Source: Romboutsia weinsteinii | GTDB lineage: Bacteria > Bacillota > Clostridia > Peptostreptococcales > Peptostreptococcaceae | Assembly: GCF_002250835.2 (NCBI RefSeq) | Contig: NZ_NOJY02000019.1 | Location: 1 to 64,000, forward strand | DNA length: 64,000 nt | Reading direction: 5' to 3' | Shown here: positions 1 through 9,273 of the stretch, piece by piece | Numbering within the stretch: the stretch's first letter is position 1 | Layout of the letters: every line of letters starts with the position of its first letter | The notes under the pieces: generated by a model | Told to the model about the DNA's origin: nothing | What the model saw: only the letters and a program-made list of their open reading frames with translations | Databases searched by the model: none | Translations under genes and position numbers: made by a program

Positions 1-486
1 GTATTCTTTAACTCAACTGTAGTTGCTATAGCACTTATTGCTTATGGTATAATAATGATATTAATCGAGAATAGAAACAACAAACCTAAGGTTAAAGATT
101 TCTCTCAACTTACATATAAGTTAGCTATTGGTATAGGTTTATTCCAATGTTTAGCACTTATACCTGGTACATCAAGATCAGGATCAACTATAATAGGTGC
201 CACACTTCTTGGTGCATCTAGATTTGTAGCAGCTGAGTTCTCATTCTTCTTAGCTATACCTACGATGCTTGGAGCTAGTGCCTTAAAACTATTAAAAGTA
301 GGTTTCTCATTCACAGGATTTGAATGGCTTGTATTAGGTACCGGATCAGTTGTAGCATTTGTAGTATCTATACTTGCAATAAAATTCCTTATGGATTATA
401 TTAAGAAGCACGACTTTAAAGTATTTGGTTACTATAGAATCGTGTTAGGTATTATAGTACTATTATACTTCCAATTCTTAGCATAA
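1..486 (+). CDS. uppP: Undecaprenyl-diphosphatase UppP/BacA, 5'-truncated by window edge
   Basis: The reading frame is open from the first base, so the N-terminal part of the protein lies outside the window and 161 codons remain. The family dephosphorylates undecaprenyl pyrophosphate in the membrane, recycling the lipid carrier for peptidoglycan synthesis and giving bacitracin resistance. The visible part has the signature PGTSRSG followed by several hydrophobic helices, and ends at the usual UppP C-terminus. A strong hairpin terminator follows directly. It is the only gene on the plus strand in the first 17 kb and faces the minus-strand helicase gene. The family call is secure. Confidence 0.93.
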   Translation, partial: VFFNSTVVAIALIAYGIIMILIENRNNKPKVKDFSQLTYKLAIGIGLFQCLALIPGTSRSGSTIIGATLLGASRFVAAEFSFFLAIPTMLGASALKLLKVGFSFTGFEWLVLGTGSVVAFVVSILAIKFLMDYIKKHDFKVFGYYRIVLGIIVLLYFQFLA

Positions 487-491
487 GATTA

Positions 492-518
492 AAGAAGCAC
501 GTAGGTGCTTCTTTTTTA
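492..518 (+). terminator. Rho-independent terminator of uppP
   Basis: A perfect 9-bp stem (AAGAAGCAC with GTGCTTCTT, loop GTAG) is followed by a run of T on the plus strand, 5 bases after the uppP stop. It could also act on minus-strand transcription of the convergent helicase gene. Confidence 0.9.
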
Positions 519-544
519 TTGTAGTTAATTATTTTGCTAATTAC

Positions 545-2323
545 CTATTTTGAGTCCATTAGTAGCTTTATAATATCACTTGAGCCTTCATTGAACGTGG
601 TTATAATGCTTAAATAGTCACTAGCTCTATTCATTGCTAAATAAACCTTATTTAAATCCCCTACAAAGTCATTTATTTGATAATCTTGCTCTTTGTCACT
701 TATAGTTTGGTTGTATAGCATCTCTAACTCACATAATATAACTGCTTTATACTCTAAGTTTTTAATAGTGTAAATATTTGATATTGTTACGCCTATTTTT
801 TTACTTATATTAGTTAAATTATCTTCAGCATATATATAAGGTATTTCGGCTTCTTCTAATGCTTTTTTCATCATATATTGGAAGTAAATAGTTTTCCCAC
901 TCTTCAGTTTTTTCTTATTATACGGATATACTATAGCTATTTCTGAATACTCTAATCCTTTTTTGTTTATTAAATAGTCTATTTCCCATAAAACAGAACT
1001 TATTTGCTCATCTAAATCACTTACCTTTATTATGTCTACAGATTTATTTCCACCTCTAATTGGATTGGTCTCCATAAATACATCATTTTTTATATTTGGC
1101 CTCAAAGCTCTTATATAATCATTAGAGTTTTTTACAAAACAGTTTGTAAATTTAGTGATTTCTTCTGATTGTCTATAATTTTTTCTTAAAATGATTTCTT
1201 CATCAAAATTTATATCTTCTAATACATTTTTAAATATATTTAGGTTGTTGTAAATGTTTAAAGACTCACAATAAAACACGTTGAAAATATATTTTGATTG
1301 ATATAAAAACTCTTGTATAAAGTCTAATTCATGTTTTGAGAAACTTTCGGCCTCATCAATAAATATACCTTTAAACATATGCTTATTTTTTATTATATTT
1401 TTAGCTTGTTTTATTAAGTTATTGAAGACCTTGTCATAGTCCTTCTTAAGCATATTATAATCTAGTACAAGATTATATTTTTTAGCAAGCTTAAAAACGA
1501 ATGAGCTAAATGTGTGTATTTCTAAATTATTATTGTCCCTATTTAGCAATTCAACCTTCTCTCTTAGTTCTGTACATAATTGCTTAGAGTAGGTAAATAT
1601 TAAAAATTTATGATGTGGATACACTCTAGCTAATTTAATAGCCCTAGCTAGCATAATTGTAGTCTTAGATGTTGCGGCTCCTCCTTTAAATAAGGTATTT
1701 CCATATTTAATAGAAGTCACATCTTTAATTTGATCTTCTTCTAACATAGTAGCACTATATTTGTAATCCTCATTTGAAAAAGATATTTTCTTGAAGTTCT
1801 TATTTAAGTGAATATTATCATTTATAAGATAATACTCTGGGCAAATATCTAACATAAATAGATTTAAATCTATATCATCATTAGATTCTTTTAAGTATTC
1901 ATTTAATAAATGCTTATCTTCCATAACTTCTTTAAGCTTATTTTTATCTATAATATTATTTTTTACAAAATCTTCAAATCCATAACTTTCATTTATTTCT
2001 ACATATGGCATTATAAAGATATAATTATAATTTATTTTTCTTTCCATCTGAGTCATTTTTATCTTTAAAAAGTCATATTCTTCATTCATAACTTCAAGGA
2101 GTTCTTCTTCTAATATATAGAATAAATCTTCAGTAGTATCCATAAATTTTATAAATAAGACACTGTTATCTTTAATGTACATCAGGTCTGTATTTATCCC
2201 TTTAAAAGGAGTAACTTTGGGCACTACATTAACATCTTCTTCTATATTTTTGTAAAAGATTTCTTCTATCTCTTTTATTTTTAAAGCATCTAATTGAGAA
2301 TTAATATTCATGTATTGGCTCAA
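545..2323 (-). CDS. UvrD/Rep-like superfamily 1 helicase with divergent N-terminal domain and altered P-loop
   Basis: A 592-residue protein. The C-terminal two thirds carry SF1A helicase motifs: a P-loop-like GGAATSKTT near residue 214, a Walker B FIDEAES, NYRQS, a short motif V (TIKNLEYKAVIL) and motif VI (YLAMNRASDYL) with its arginine kept. The glycine before the P-loop lysine is replaced by serine, which is unusual and could weaken ATP binding. The first ~190 residues match no domain I can name with confidence; the stretch TDLMYIKDNSVLFIKF has the pattern of a decayed NERD-type nuclease core (inference). Start is TTG, chosen because AAGGGGGG lies 8 bases upstream; the in-frame ATG 12 bases later is too far from it. 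Single gene; role unknown, possibly nucleic-acid repair or defence. Confidence 0.75.
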   Translation of the reverse strand: MSQYMNINSQLDALKIKEIEEIFYKNIEEDVNVVPKVTPFKGINTDLMYIKDNSVLFIKFMDTTEDLFYILEEELLEVMNEEYDFLKIKMTQMERKINYNYIFIMPYVEINESYGFEDFVKNNIIDKNKLKEVMEDKHLLNEYLKESNDDIDLNLFMLDICPEYYLINDNIHLNKNFKKISFSNEDYKYSATMLEEDQIKDVTSIKYGNTLFKGGAATSKTTIMLARAIKLARVYPHHKFLIFTYSKQLCTELREKVELLNRDNNNLEIHTFSSFVFKLAKKYNLVLDYNMLKKDYDKVFNNLIKQAKNIIKNKHMFKGIFIDEAESFSKHELDFIQEFLYQSKYIFNVFYCESLNIYNNLNIFKNVLEDINFDEEIILRKNYRQSEEITKFTNCFVKNSNDYIRALRPNIKNDVFMETNPIRGGNKSVDIIKVSDLDEQISSVLWEIDYLINKKGLEYSEIAIVYPYNKKKLKSGKTIYFQYMMKKALEEAEIPYIYAEDNLTNISKKIGVTISNIYTIKNLEYKAVILCELEMLYNQTISDKEQDYQINDFVGDLNKVYLAMNRASDYLSIITTFNEGSSDIIKLLMDSK

Positions 2324-2393
2324 CTTATATTCCCCCCTTATTTTATATTAATTATACCATTTTCAGATATAATTGGCTATATTTGGTTTTGAC

Positions 2394-2421
2394 AAAAAGG
2401 GAGAGTATATTCTACTCTCCC
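2394..2421 (-). terminator. Terminator after the small hypothetical gene
   Basis: A 9-bp stem (GGGAGAGTA with TACTCTCCC) is followed on the minus strand by TTTTTG. It separates the 96-residue protein gene from the helicase gene. Confidence 0.85.
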
Positions 2422-2429
2422 CCTTAATT

Positions 2430-2720
2430 TTATTTATAATTTCTTTCTAACCATCTATCCATTTTTCTTCTAACTTCATTTTCTTTTACTTCGTCAAAAG
2501 CTGTTTCTTGTGTTGTATAAGTTTGAACTAAATTCTCAACATTTGTTGAGTACTCTAAAAATACACCATTCTTATTTTCAAATCCGACGCTCATTACATC
2601 GTATTTATTATCATGTTCATTAAGCACAACACCATATTCTACTTCCATTCTCTTATCATTTTTAGTATCATTTGGTTTTACCATTTTTACGTATTGGTTT
2701 ACTGCTAATTTATTTAACAT
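2430..2720 (-). CDS. Hypothetical 96-residue protein
   Basis: A small acidic and basic mixed protein with no signal peptide or membrane segment. I do not recognise the family. It begins MLNKLAVNQYVKMVKP and looks like a small beta-rich domain (repeated short hydrophobic strands such as YGVVLNE and YDVMSVGFEN) followed by a charged C-terminal helix. The start is well supported by CAGGAGGAG seven bases upstream, and the gene has its own terminator, so it is probably expressed as a single unit between rny and the helicase. Function unknown. Confidence 0.7.
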   Translation of the reverse strand: MLNKLAVNQYVKMVKPNDTKNDKRMEVEYGVVLNEHDNKYDVMSVGFENKNGVFLEYSTNVENLVQTYTTQETAFDEVKENEVRRKMDRWLERNYK

Positions 2721-2843
2721 ATAGCTCCTCCTGTAGTTTTATAGTTATTATTCCCAGTTTCATTTTTTCTAATATATAATTTCCTTTTTATATTATTGAC
2801 ATTTTTTATTTAAATATATGTCTATTAATTTATAAAATAAAAA

Positions 2844-2865
2844 AAAGAGGGTAAAAACCCTCTTT
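2844..2865 (-). terminator. Terminator of rny
   Basis: A stem AAAGAGGGT with ACCCTCTTT begins one base after the rny stop codon and is followed on the minus strand by a long T run. Confidence 0.9.
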
Positions 2866-2866
2866 C

Positions 2867-4408
2867 TTATTTTGCATATTCAATTGCTCTAGTTTCTCTT
2901 ATTATACTTACTTTTATTTGTCCAGGATATTCAAGTTCATCCTCTATTTTCTTAGTCATATCTCTAGCTAATAAATGTATATCTTCATCATTAAGAGCTT
3001 CTGGCTTAACCATTATCCTAACTTCTCTACCTGCTTGGATAGCAAATGATTTTTCTACACCTTCATAAGAATTAGCTATTTCTTCTAATTTTTCAAGTCT
3101 CTTTATATAAGCCTCTAGAGTTTCTCTTCTAGCTCCTGGTCTAGCTGCAGATATTGCATCCGCTGCTGTTACAAGCACAGCTTCAACTGTTTGTGGCTCA
3201 TAATCTCCATGGTGTGTACTCATAGCATGTATAACATCCTTAGATTCTTTGTATCTTCTAAGTAAATCCATACCTATTTCAACATGAGTTCCTTCCATTT
3301 CGTGATCCACTGCTTTACCTATATCATGTAATAATCCTGCTCTTTTGGCTAATTTAACATCAGCTCCTATTTCTGCAGCCATTATTCCTGCTATATGGGC
3401 AACTTCTATAGAATGTTTAAGTACATTTTGACCATAACTTGTTCTATAGTTAAGTCTTCCTAGTAATCTAACTAATTCAGGATGTATTGCATGTACTCCT
3501 GTTTCAAATGTAGCTTGTTCCCCAAATTCTTTTATTATATTATCTACTTCTTTTTTAGCTTTTTCAACCATTTCTTCGATTCTTGCTGGATGTATTCTTC
3601 CATCAGATATAAGCTTTTCAAGTGCAATTCTTGCAACTTCTCTTCTTATAGGATCGAATCCTGATAATATTACAGCTTCAGGAGTATCATCAATTATAAG
3701 ATCTATTCCTGTTAATGTTTCTAGAGTTCTTATATTTCTGCCTTCTCTACCTATGATTCTACCCTTCATTTCATCATTAGGTAAGTTAACTACTGTAACA
3801 GTAGTTTCTGCAACATGATCTGCTGCACACTTTTGGATGGCATATCCTATAATTTCCCTTGATTTTTTGTCTGCTTCATCTTTAGCTTGAGATTCTATTT
3901 CTTTTATCATTATAGACATCTCACGTCTAACATCTCTTTCTGCATTAGTTAATATAATTTCTTTAGCTTTGTCAGAAGTTATTCCCGATATATTTTCTAA
4001 CTTCTCTAATTGTTGAGTTTTTATAGTGTCGATATCTTTTTCTTTTTTCTCTACATTCTTTAATTTGTCACTTAGGCTAGTCTCTTTAGATTCTAAGTTT
4101 TGTAACTTTCGATCTAATACTTCTTCTTTTTGAATAACCCTTTTTTCAAATTTTTGAAGATCATTTCTTCTTTCTTTATTTTCTCTCTCTGCTTCGGTTC
4201 TCCACTTATGGATTTCTTCTTTAGCCTCTAATAGCTTTTCTTTTTGTACTGTTTCTGAATCTTTGTTAGCTTTATCTATTATTTCTTTGGCTAAGTTTTC
4301 AGCTTGGCCAATTTTTGTTTCAGATATATTCTTTCTAACAAAATACCCAGCTATAATACCTACGGCTGTACCTATTACAGCAATTAATATAGTTTGTATG
4401 ACATCCAC
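2867..4408 (-). CDS. rny: Ribonuclease Y
   Basis: A 513-residue membrane-anchored endoribonuclease that starts mRNA decay. Domains in order: one N-terminal membrane helix (residues ~5-25), a long charged coiled coil (~30-190), a KH domain with [13 protein letters not shown] (~218-235), and an HD domain with [12 protein letters not shown] (~360) that holds the catalytic metal. Length and architecture are those of the family. The start is uncertain: the first possible codon is a GTG that overlaps the Shine-Dalgarno AAGGAGG, leaving almost no spacing. The next suitably spaced codon is ATA, three codons later, and there is no in-frame ATG nearby. It lies downstream of recA with 240 bp between them. 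Confidence 0.96.
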   Translation of the reverse strand: MDVIQTILIAVIGTAVGIIAGYFVRKNISETKIGQAENLAKEIIDKANKDSETVQKEKLLEAKEEIHKWRTEAERENKERRNDLQKFEKRVIQKEEVLDRKLQNLESKETSLSDKLKNVEKKEKDIDTIKTQQLEKLENISGITSDKAKEIILTNAERDVRREMSIMIKEIESQAKDEADKKSREIIGYAIQKCAADHVAETTVTVVNLPNDEMKGRIIGREGRNIRTLETLTGIDLIIDDTPEAVILSGFDPIRREVARIALEKLISDGRIHPARIEEMVEKAKKEVDNIIKEFGEQATFETGVHAIHPELVRLLGRLNYRTSYGQNVLKHSIEVAHIAGIMAAEIGADVKLAKRAGLLHDIGKAVDHEMEGTHVEIGMDLLRRYKESKDVIHAMSTHHGDYEPQTVEAVLVTAADAISAARPGARRETLEAYIKRLEKLEEIANSYEGVEKSFAIQAGREVRIMVKPEALNDEDIHLLARDMTKKIEDELEYPGQIKVSIIRETRAIEYAK

Positions 4409-4652
4409 CTCCTTTGTTAATTATCCCAAAACGTCATCCTTACACTTTTAAAATCATTTTATTATTACAAGTAAATCATACTCTATGATAAATTCAATCA
4501 ATCGCATAATTTTCTTAGTAATTACAGCAAATGCCTCATTTTTATATTTTTTAGAAAACATTTACTGGAAAATTAAATTTAGATATTTTATCCTCACTTA
4601 ATTTTATAATTTTTTCTATGTTGTGTCAAGTTAATAGGAGATGTGTTATGCT

Positions 4653-5702
4653 TTATTCTTCAATATTTTCTAATAAATCATCTTCTTGTGATATATTTTC
4701 TTTATTTTCATCTAATTTATAGTGTTTTCTAACCTTTTCATCCAGTTCTTGTACTAAATCTGGATTATCAGCTAAGAACTTTTTTACGTTCTCTCTACCT
4801 TGTCCAATCTTAGTATCATTATAACTAAACCATGAACCTGATTTTTTTACTAGATCTATATCTGTAGCTATATCTAATAGGTCTCCTATTTTTGATATAC
4901 CTTCACCATACATAATATCAAATTCACATTGCTTAAATGGAGGTGCTACTTTATTTTTCACTATTTTAACCCTAGTTCTACTTCCCATTACCATGTCACC
5001 TTGCTTTATTGTATCTACTTTTCTAACATCAATTCTTACTGAAGCATAGAATTTAAGTGCACGTCCTCCAGTTGTAGTCTCTGGATTCCCAAACATTATA
5101 CCAACCTTTTCTCTAAGCTGGTTTATAAATATTGCAACACAGTTTTGCTTTTTAATTGTGCCTGTTAGTTTTCTTAAAGCTTGAGACATAAGTCTTGCTT
5201 GAAGACCAACATGCGAATCTCCCATATCTCCTTCTATTTCCGCCTTTGGAACAAGTGCTGCAACAGAGTCTACTACTATTATATCAATTGCTCCACTTCT
5301 TATTAGTGCCTCTGCTATTTCTAGTGCTTGTTCTCCTGTATCTGGCTGAGATATGATTAGATGATCTATATCTACACCTAATGCCTTTGCATATACTGGA
5401 TCTAGAGCATGTTCTGCATCTATAAATGCTGCTATCCCACCTTGTTTTTGTGCTTCAGCTACAGAGTGAAGCGCTACAGTAGTCTTACCTGATGACTCTG
5501 GACCATATATCTCAATTATCCTTCCTTTTGGAAGACCACCTATACCCACTGCTATATCTAATCCTATTGAACCTGTTGGAACTACATCTATACACATACC
5601 TGATGCTTCACCAAGCTTCATAACTGAACCTTTACCAAATTCTTTCTCTATCTTACCTAAAGCACTGTTAAGAGCTTCTAGTTTTTCTGCTTGTATACTC
5701 AT
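4653..5702 (-). CDS. recA: Recombinase RecA
   Basis: A complete RecA of 349 residues: N-terminal polymerisation helix, Walker A GPESSGKT at residues 67-74, Walker [11 protein letters not shown], the L1/L2 DNA-binding loops including [23 protein letters not shown], and an acidic C-terminal tail. It forms the filament on single-stranded DNA for homologous repair and activates LexA self-cleavage. ATG start with AAGAAGGGATG upstream. A promoter and a LexA-type box lie directly upstream, so SOS control is likely. In related clostridia recA sits close to pgsA; here about 25 kb of accessory genes lie between them. Confidence 0.98.
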   Translation of the reverse strand: MSIQAEKLEALNSALGKIEKEFGKGSVMKLGEASGMCIDVVPTGSIGLDIAVGIGGLPKGRIIEIYGPESSGKTTVALHSVAEAQKQGGIAAFIDAEHALDPVYAKALGVDIDHLIISQPDTGEQALEIAEALIRSGAIDIIVVDSVAALVPKAEIEGDMGDSHVGLQARLMSQALRKLTGTIKKQNCVAIFINQLREKVGIMFGNPETTTGGRALKFYASVRIDVRKVDTIKQGDMVMGSRTRVKIVKNKVAPPFKQCEFDIMYGEGISKIGDLLDIATDIDLVKKSGSWFSYNDTKIGQGRENVKKFLADNPDLVQELDEKVRKHYKLDENKENISQEDDLLENIEE

Positions 5703-5731
5703 TATAAATCATCCCTTCTTTAAACTTAATC

Positions 5732-5743
5732 AAACATCCGTTC
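5732..5743 (-). promoter_or_regulatory. LexA-type SOS box of recA
   Basis: The minus strand reads GAACGGATGTTT, which fits the clostridial/Bacillus LexA pattern GAAC-N4-GTTY. It lies just after the predicted transcription start and ~30 bases before the start codon, a position suited to repression. Confidence 0.65.
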
Positions 5744-5755
5744 TAATTATTTATT

Positions 5756-5784
5756 ATTATATATGAATAATTATTCATCGTCAA
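5756..5784 (-). promoter_or_regulatory. Sigma-A type promoter of recA
   Basis: On the minus strand TTGACG (5779-5784) and TATAAT (5756-5761) are separated by exactly 17 bases. Predicted transcription starts near 5749, about 47 bases before the recA ATG. Confidence 0.8.
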
Positions 5785-5852
5785 TTATTCATATATAGTA
5801 AATATTTTTTAATTTATTTAGGATTAATTTTATTATTTTTGTAATTAAAATT

Positions 5853-5889
5853 AAAACGGTGTAGCCTAATAAAGACTACACCGTTTTTC
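5853..5889 (-). terminator. Terminator of the propeller-kinase gene
   Basis: A 12-bp perfect stem (AAAACGGTGTAG with CTACACCGTTTT) lies immediately after the stop of the minus-strand kinase gene. It has A/T runs on both sides and can work in both directions. Confidence 0.85.
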
Positions 5890-5896
5890 TTATTAA

Positions 5897-8800
5897 TTAC
5901 GATACGGGTAAAATAATTGTAAATTTAGTCCCCTTATCTTTTTCACTTTCAACATATATTTCTCCATTATGAAGGTCAATAATATGCTTTGTAATCGTTA
6001 ATCCTAAACCGCTTCCACCTTTAACCTCTGTATTTTTATCAACAACTTGGTTAAATCTATCAAAAATTGATTCATGATATTTTTTATCTATACCAATACC
6101 TGTATCTTCAACACTTATCATTACTCTTTCACCTAAATCTTTAATATCAACTTTAATACTTCCATTCTTAGGTGTAAATTTTGATGCATTACTTACTAGG
6201 TTTACAATACATCTTTCAATTTCATACTTATCGCATATTACCATCTTTTCTTCTACATTTGTATCAATTATAAGATTAATACCAAATGACTCTATAGCAT
6301 CTTTTAATCCTAATGTAGTCTCTTCTACTATATAAACTATGTCTTGATCTTCTAAAATAATATTATACTTCCCATTTTCAATTTTGGTTGTATCTATTAT
6401 ATTGTTTATTAAACTTAATAATCTAGTAAGATTTTTTCTCATTACATCTAGATAGTACTCTAATTTTTCTTTACCTATACCTTCTTCTGACTTACTTAAG
6501 TTTGTAATTAGTTGTTCTACTGAACTTATAACATTTAGTGGGGTTCTAAGCTCATGAGATAGGTTTACAAAATAGTTATTTTTATTCCGTTCAACTTCTA
6601 TTATTTTATTTAAAAGTTCATTATTTCTTTCCATTTGTTTACTTAGTTCTTCTGTCTTCTTGCCTACTAATTTATCCAATCGTCTCACTTTGGTAGCATG
6701 TCTATATATTAATATTAGAACTAGCACAGTATATAATACTATAGCTTTATCACTTCGCCACAAAGGAGGTTCGATCTTAAATCCTACTCTACTCATTTTA
6801 CTTAAGTTCCCATTTTGACTTCTTGCTTGTATCTTAAAAGTATACTCTCCTGAGTCTAATTCGTTGAATATCACTTCATTGCTGCTTGAGGTTATCCAAT
6901 CATCCATAGATCCTTCTAATTTATAACGAAACTGTATATTATTATTTTTTTTATATTCTGTTATAAAATATTTTATTCTGATTGAATTGTCATTATATTT
7001 AAAACTTAATCCATTTATATTGCTATAGATTTTACCTTCTACCTCAAAATTATCGAATGTGATAATTGGTTTATATGATGAATTTAATATTTTATCTGGA
7101 TAAAAGCTATTTAAACCTTTTACCCCCCCAAATAAAAATTCACCACTTTTACTTTTATAGTACGCTTTCCCGTTAAACTCACTACTCTGTAATCCATCTG
7201 TACTACTTAAGTTACTGAACTTATTAATTTTTAAATCAAATTTTGAAATTCCATTATTAGTACTTATCCATGGATTTCCATCATCATCAATTAATATTCC
7301 ATAAATAGTATTATTTGGAAGACCGTCTTTATCAGTATATCTCTTAAATGATTCACTAGATTTATTGAACCTAACTAATCCATCACTAGTTCCAATCCAA
7401 AGATTTCCTTTTTTATCTTCTGTTATAGATCTTATACTCTTAATACTATCTTCATCATATTCTTCGCTATCAATATCGTAGGTCATATATGTTTTTATAC
7501 TTTTATCATAAGGATTGATCTTTATTAGCCCACCTAATATAAAATTACCTATCCAATAAATACCATCAGAATCCTCATAAATTTCTTCTATATATGTATC
7601 TAATATGTCATTTTCGTTTAGAACAGATGTCATATTTATAATTTCTTTAGTCGATGTATCTAATATATCAAGACCATCCGGTGTACCTATCCACAAATAT
7701 CCCTTACTATCGAGTAGTATACTTTTTATATTATTACTTACCAACCCTTTATTTACAGTATACTTCTCTATAACCATGGTATCTTTATTTACTTCATTTA
7801 TTCCATTCCTAGTTCCTATCCATATAATATTATCTTTACCTGTGATTACCCTTATAGAATTGCTATTTAGATCATAATCAGTATTGCCTTCATAAAACTT
7901 TACGTATTCATCATTTTCTCGATTTACTATATTTAAGCCTTTATCTCTTGTACCCACCCATAATAGACCATCTTCATCTTCATAAACTCCATGTATTACA
8001 TTATCACTTAAAGAATTTTTATCTAAAGGATCACTCTTATATTGCTTTATTTGATTTGTTGGATCAAATGTACTTATTCCTGTATAAGTACCAGCCCATA
8101 TCATCCCCGTACTATCTTCCATAACAGTATATACAATATTATTAACTAAACTGTTATTATCATAATTCTTATTATTGTATGTAGCAAATTTGCCGCTCCC
8201 TATATGATTACTCAAACCTTTTTCTGTAGCTATCCATATAGTACCATTTTGATCCTGCAGCATATCTCTTGTGACATTTGAAGGTATAGAAAATTTATCA
8301 TCTTCATCAAATGCATAAATTTCTACCTCATTAGTCTTTATGTTTAATTTATTTATACCACTATCATCCGTAGATATCCATAGGTTTTCATCATTGTCAA
8401 ACATAAGAGAATTGATTTTATTACTACTTATAGAATTTTCTTGTTGTGAGCTATACTTGTATATCTTTTTATTTTTTATATCTACTTTATTTAATCCTTT
8501 ACCTGTTGCTATCCATATATTTTTATCTTTATCTTCTTTAATATCTATAACATCTTGACTAGTTAATATACTATCTCCATCAAGTATTCTTTCAAAATCA
8601 TCACTTTTTTCATTGTAATAGTATAAACCACCGCAAGTCCCAATTATTACATCTCCATTTTTTGTTATCAAAATGCTATGTATATTATAATATTTACTAT
8701 TATCACTATCGTATTTATAGTTAACAATAGAGGTGTCATTTAAATTTATTTTACTTATACCATTATCCGTTCCAACCCATAGGTTTCCTTTTTTATCTTC

Positions 8801-9085
8801 TTCAATTGATAGAATATGGTTACTAGCTATAGTATTTTTATCGTTTTTTTTAGATTTATATACCTTCATTTCAAAACCATTGTATCTATTTAAACCATCA
8901 TTAGTTCCTATCCATATATATCCTCGACTATCTTGAAATATAGATTCTACCGTAGATTGTGATAGACCATCATCTATGGTTATATTCTCAAATTTTATAT
9001 AATCTTCTGCATAAATATTTCCTGCGAATCCAACTATAAAAATAATAGTAATCATAGTTATTAGGTTTCTTTTATTTGCTCTCAC
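5897..9085 (-). CDS. Orphan sensor histidine kinase with two-component-type beta-propeller (Reg_prop) and Y_Y_Y domains
   Basis: About 1062 residues. A signal peptide (NLITMITIIFIVGFAGNIYA) is followed by some 13 propeller-blade repeats of the type DGLSQSTVESIFQDSRGYIWIG (to ~residue 660), a Y_Y_Y domain (~690-770), one membrane helix (AIVLYTVLVLILIY, ~785-800), HisKA with the phosphorylated His in NLSHELRTPLN, and a HATPase domain (NLVSNASKF, DTGIGIDKKY, GGSGLGLTI). This is the sensor half of the Bacteroidetes hybrid two-component systems, but without the receiver and AraC regions. No response regulator adjoins it. I place the start at GTG 9085, where AAAGGTG lies 7 bases upstream and a clean signal peptide begins; a TTG 36 bases further upstream is also open. 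Confidence 0.88.
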   Translation of the reverse strand: MRANKRNLITMITIIFIVGFAGNIYAEDYIKFENITIDDGLSQSTVESIFQDSRGYIWIGTNDGLNRYNGFEMKVYKSKKNDKNTIASNHILSIEEDKKGNLWVGTDNGISKINLNDTSIVNYKYDSDNSKYYNIHSILITKNGDVIIGTCGGLYYYNEKSDDFERILDGDSILTSQDVIDIKEDKDKNIWIATGKGLNKVDIKNKKIYKYSSQQENSISSNKINSLMFDNDENLWISTDDSGINKLNIKTNEVEIYAFDEDDKFSIPSNVTRDMLQDQNGTIWIATEKGLSNHIGSGKFATYNNKNYDNNSLVNNIVYTVMEDSTGMIWAGTYTGISTFDPTNQIKQYKSDPLDKNSLSDNVIHGVYEDEDGLLWVGTRDKGLNIVNRENDEYVKFYEGNTDYDLNSNSIRVITGKDNIIWIGTRNGINEVNKDTMVIEKYTVNKGLVSNNIKSILLDSKGYLWIGTPDGLDILDTSTKEIINMTSVLNENDILDTYIEEIYEDSDGIYWIGNFILGGLIKINPYDKSIKTYMTYDIDSEEYDEDSIKSIRSITEDKKGNLWIGTSDGLVRFNKSSESFKRYTDKDGLPNNTIYGILIDDDGNPWISTNNGISKFDLKINKFSNLSSTDGLQSSEFNGKAYYKSKSGEFLFGGVKGLNSFYPDKILNSSYKPIITFDNFEVEGKIYSNINGLSFKYNDNSIRIKYFITEYKKNNNIQFRYKLEGSMDDWITSSSNEVIFNELDSGEYTFKIQARSQNGNLSKMSRVGFKIEPPLWRSDKAIVLYTVLVLILIYRHATKVRRLDKLVGKKTEELSKQMERNNELLNKIIEVERNKNNYFVNLSHELRTPLNVISSVEQLITNLSKSEEGIGKEKLEYYLDVMRKNLTRLLSLINNIIDTTKIENGKYNIILEDQDIVYIVEETTLGLKDAIESFGINLIIDTNVEEKMVICDKYEIERCIVNLVSNASKFTPKNGSIKVDIKDLGERVMISVEDTGIGIDKKYHESIFDRFNQVVDKNTEVKGGSGLGLTITKHIIDLHNGEIYVESEKDKGTKFTIILPVS

Positions 9086-9235
9086 GTAACCACACCTTTT
9101 CCAATATTTTACATGTTGCAACTTACATCTTCATTATACTACAATTAACTACCATATTATACTTTATATTTAGAGAAACAAACTTTTAATATTTAAAACT
9201 AATACCTAAGATTATTTAATATTTATTCACTATAT

Positions 9236-9273
9236 AAAAAGAGGATATTGTCCTATTTTGAACAATATCCTTT
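9236..9273 (-). terminator. Terminator overlapping the 3' end of the sensor kinase gene
   Basis: The stem AAAGGATATTGT with ACAATATCCTCTTT encloses the stop codon TAG (9253-9255) in its loop and is followed by T-rich sequence on the minus strand. The last codons of the kinase form one arm. Confidence 0.75.

Noticed and set aside
5897-9085. Tandem DNA repeats in the propeller kinase gene taken as a CRISPR-like or minisatellite array
   Set aside because: The periodicity is only at protein level (propeller blades with D-x-G-x-x-W-I-G-T); DNA units are diverged and have no constant spacer length.
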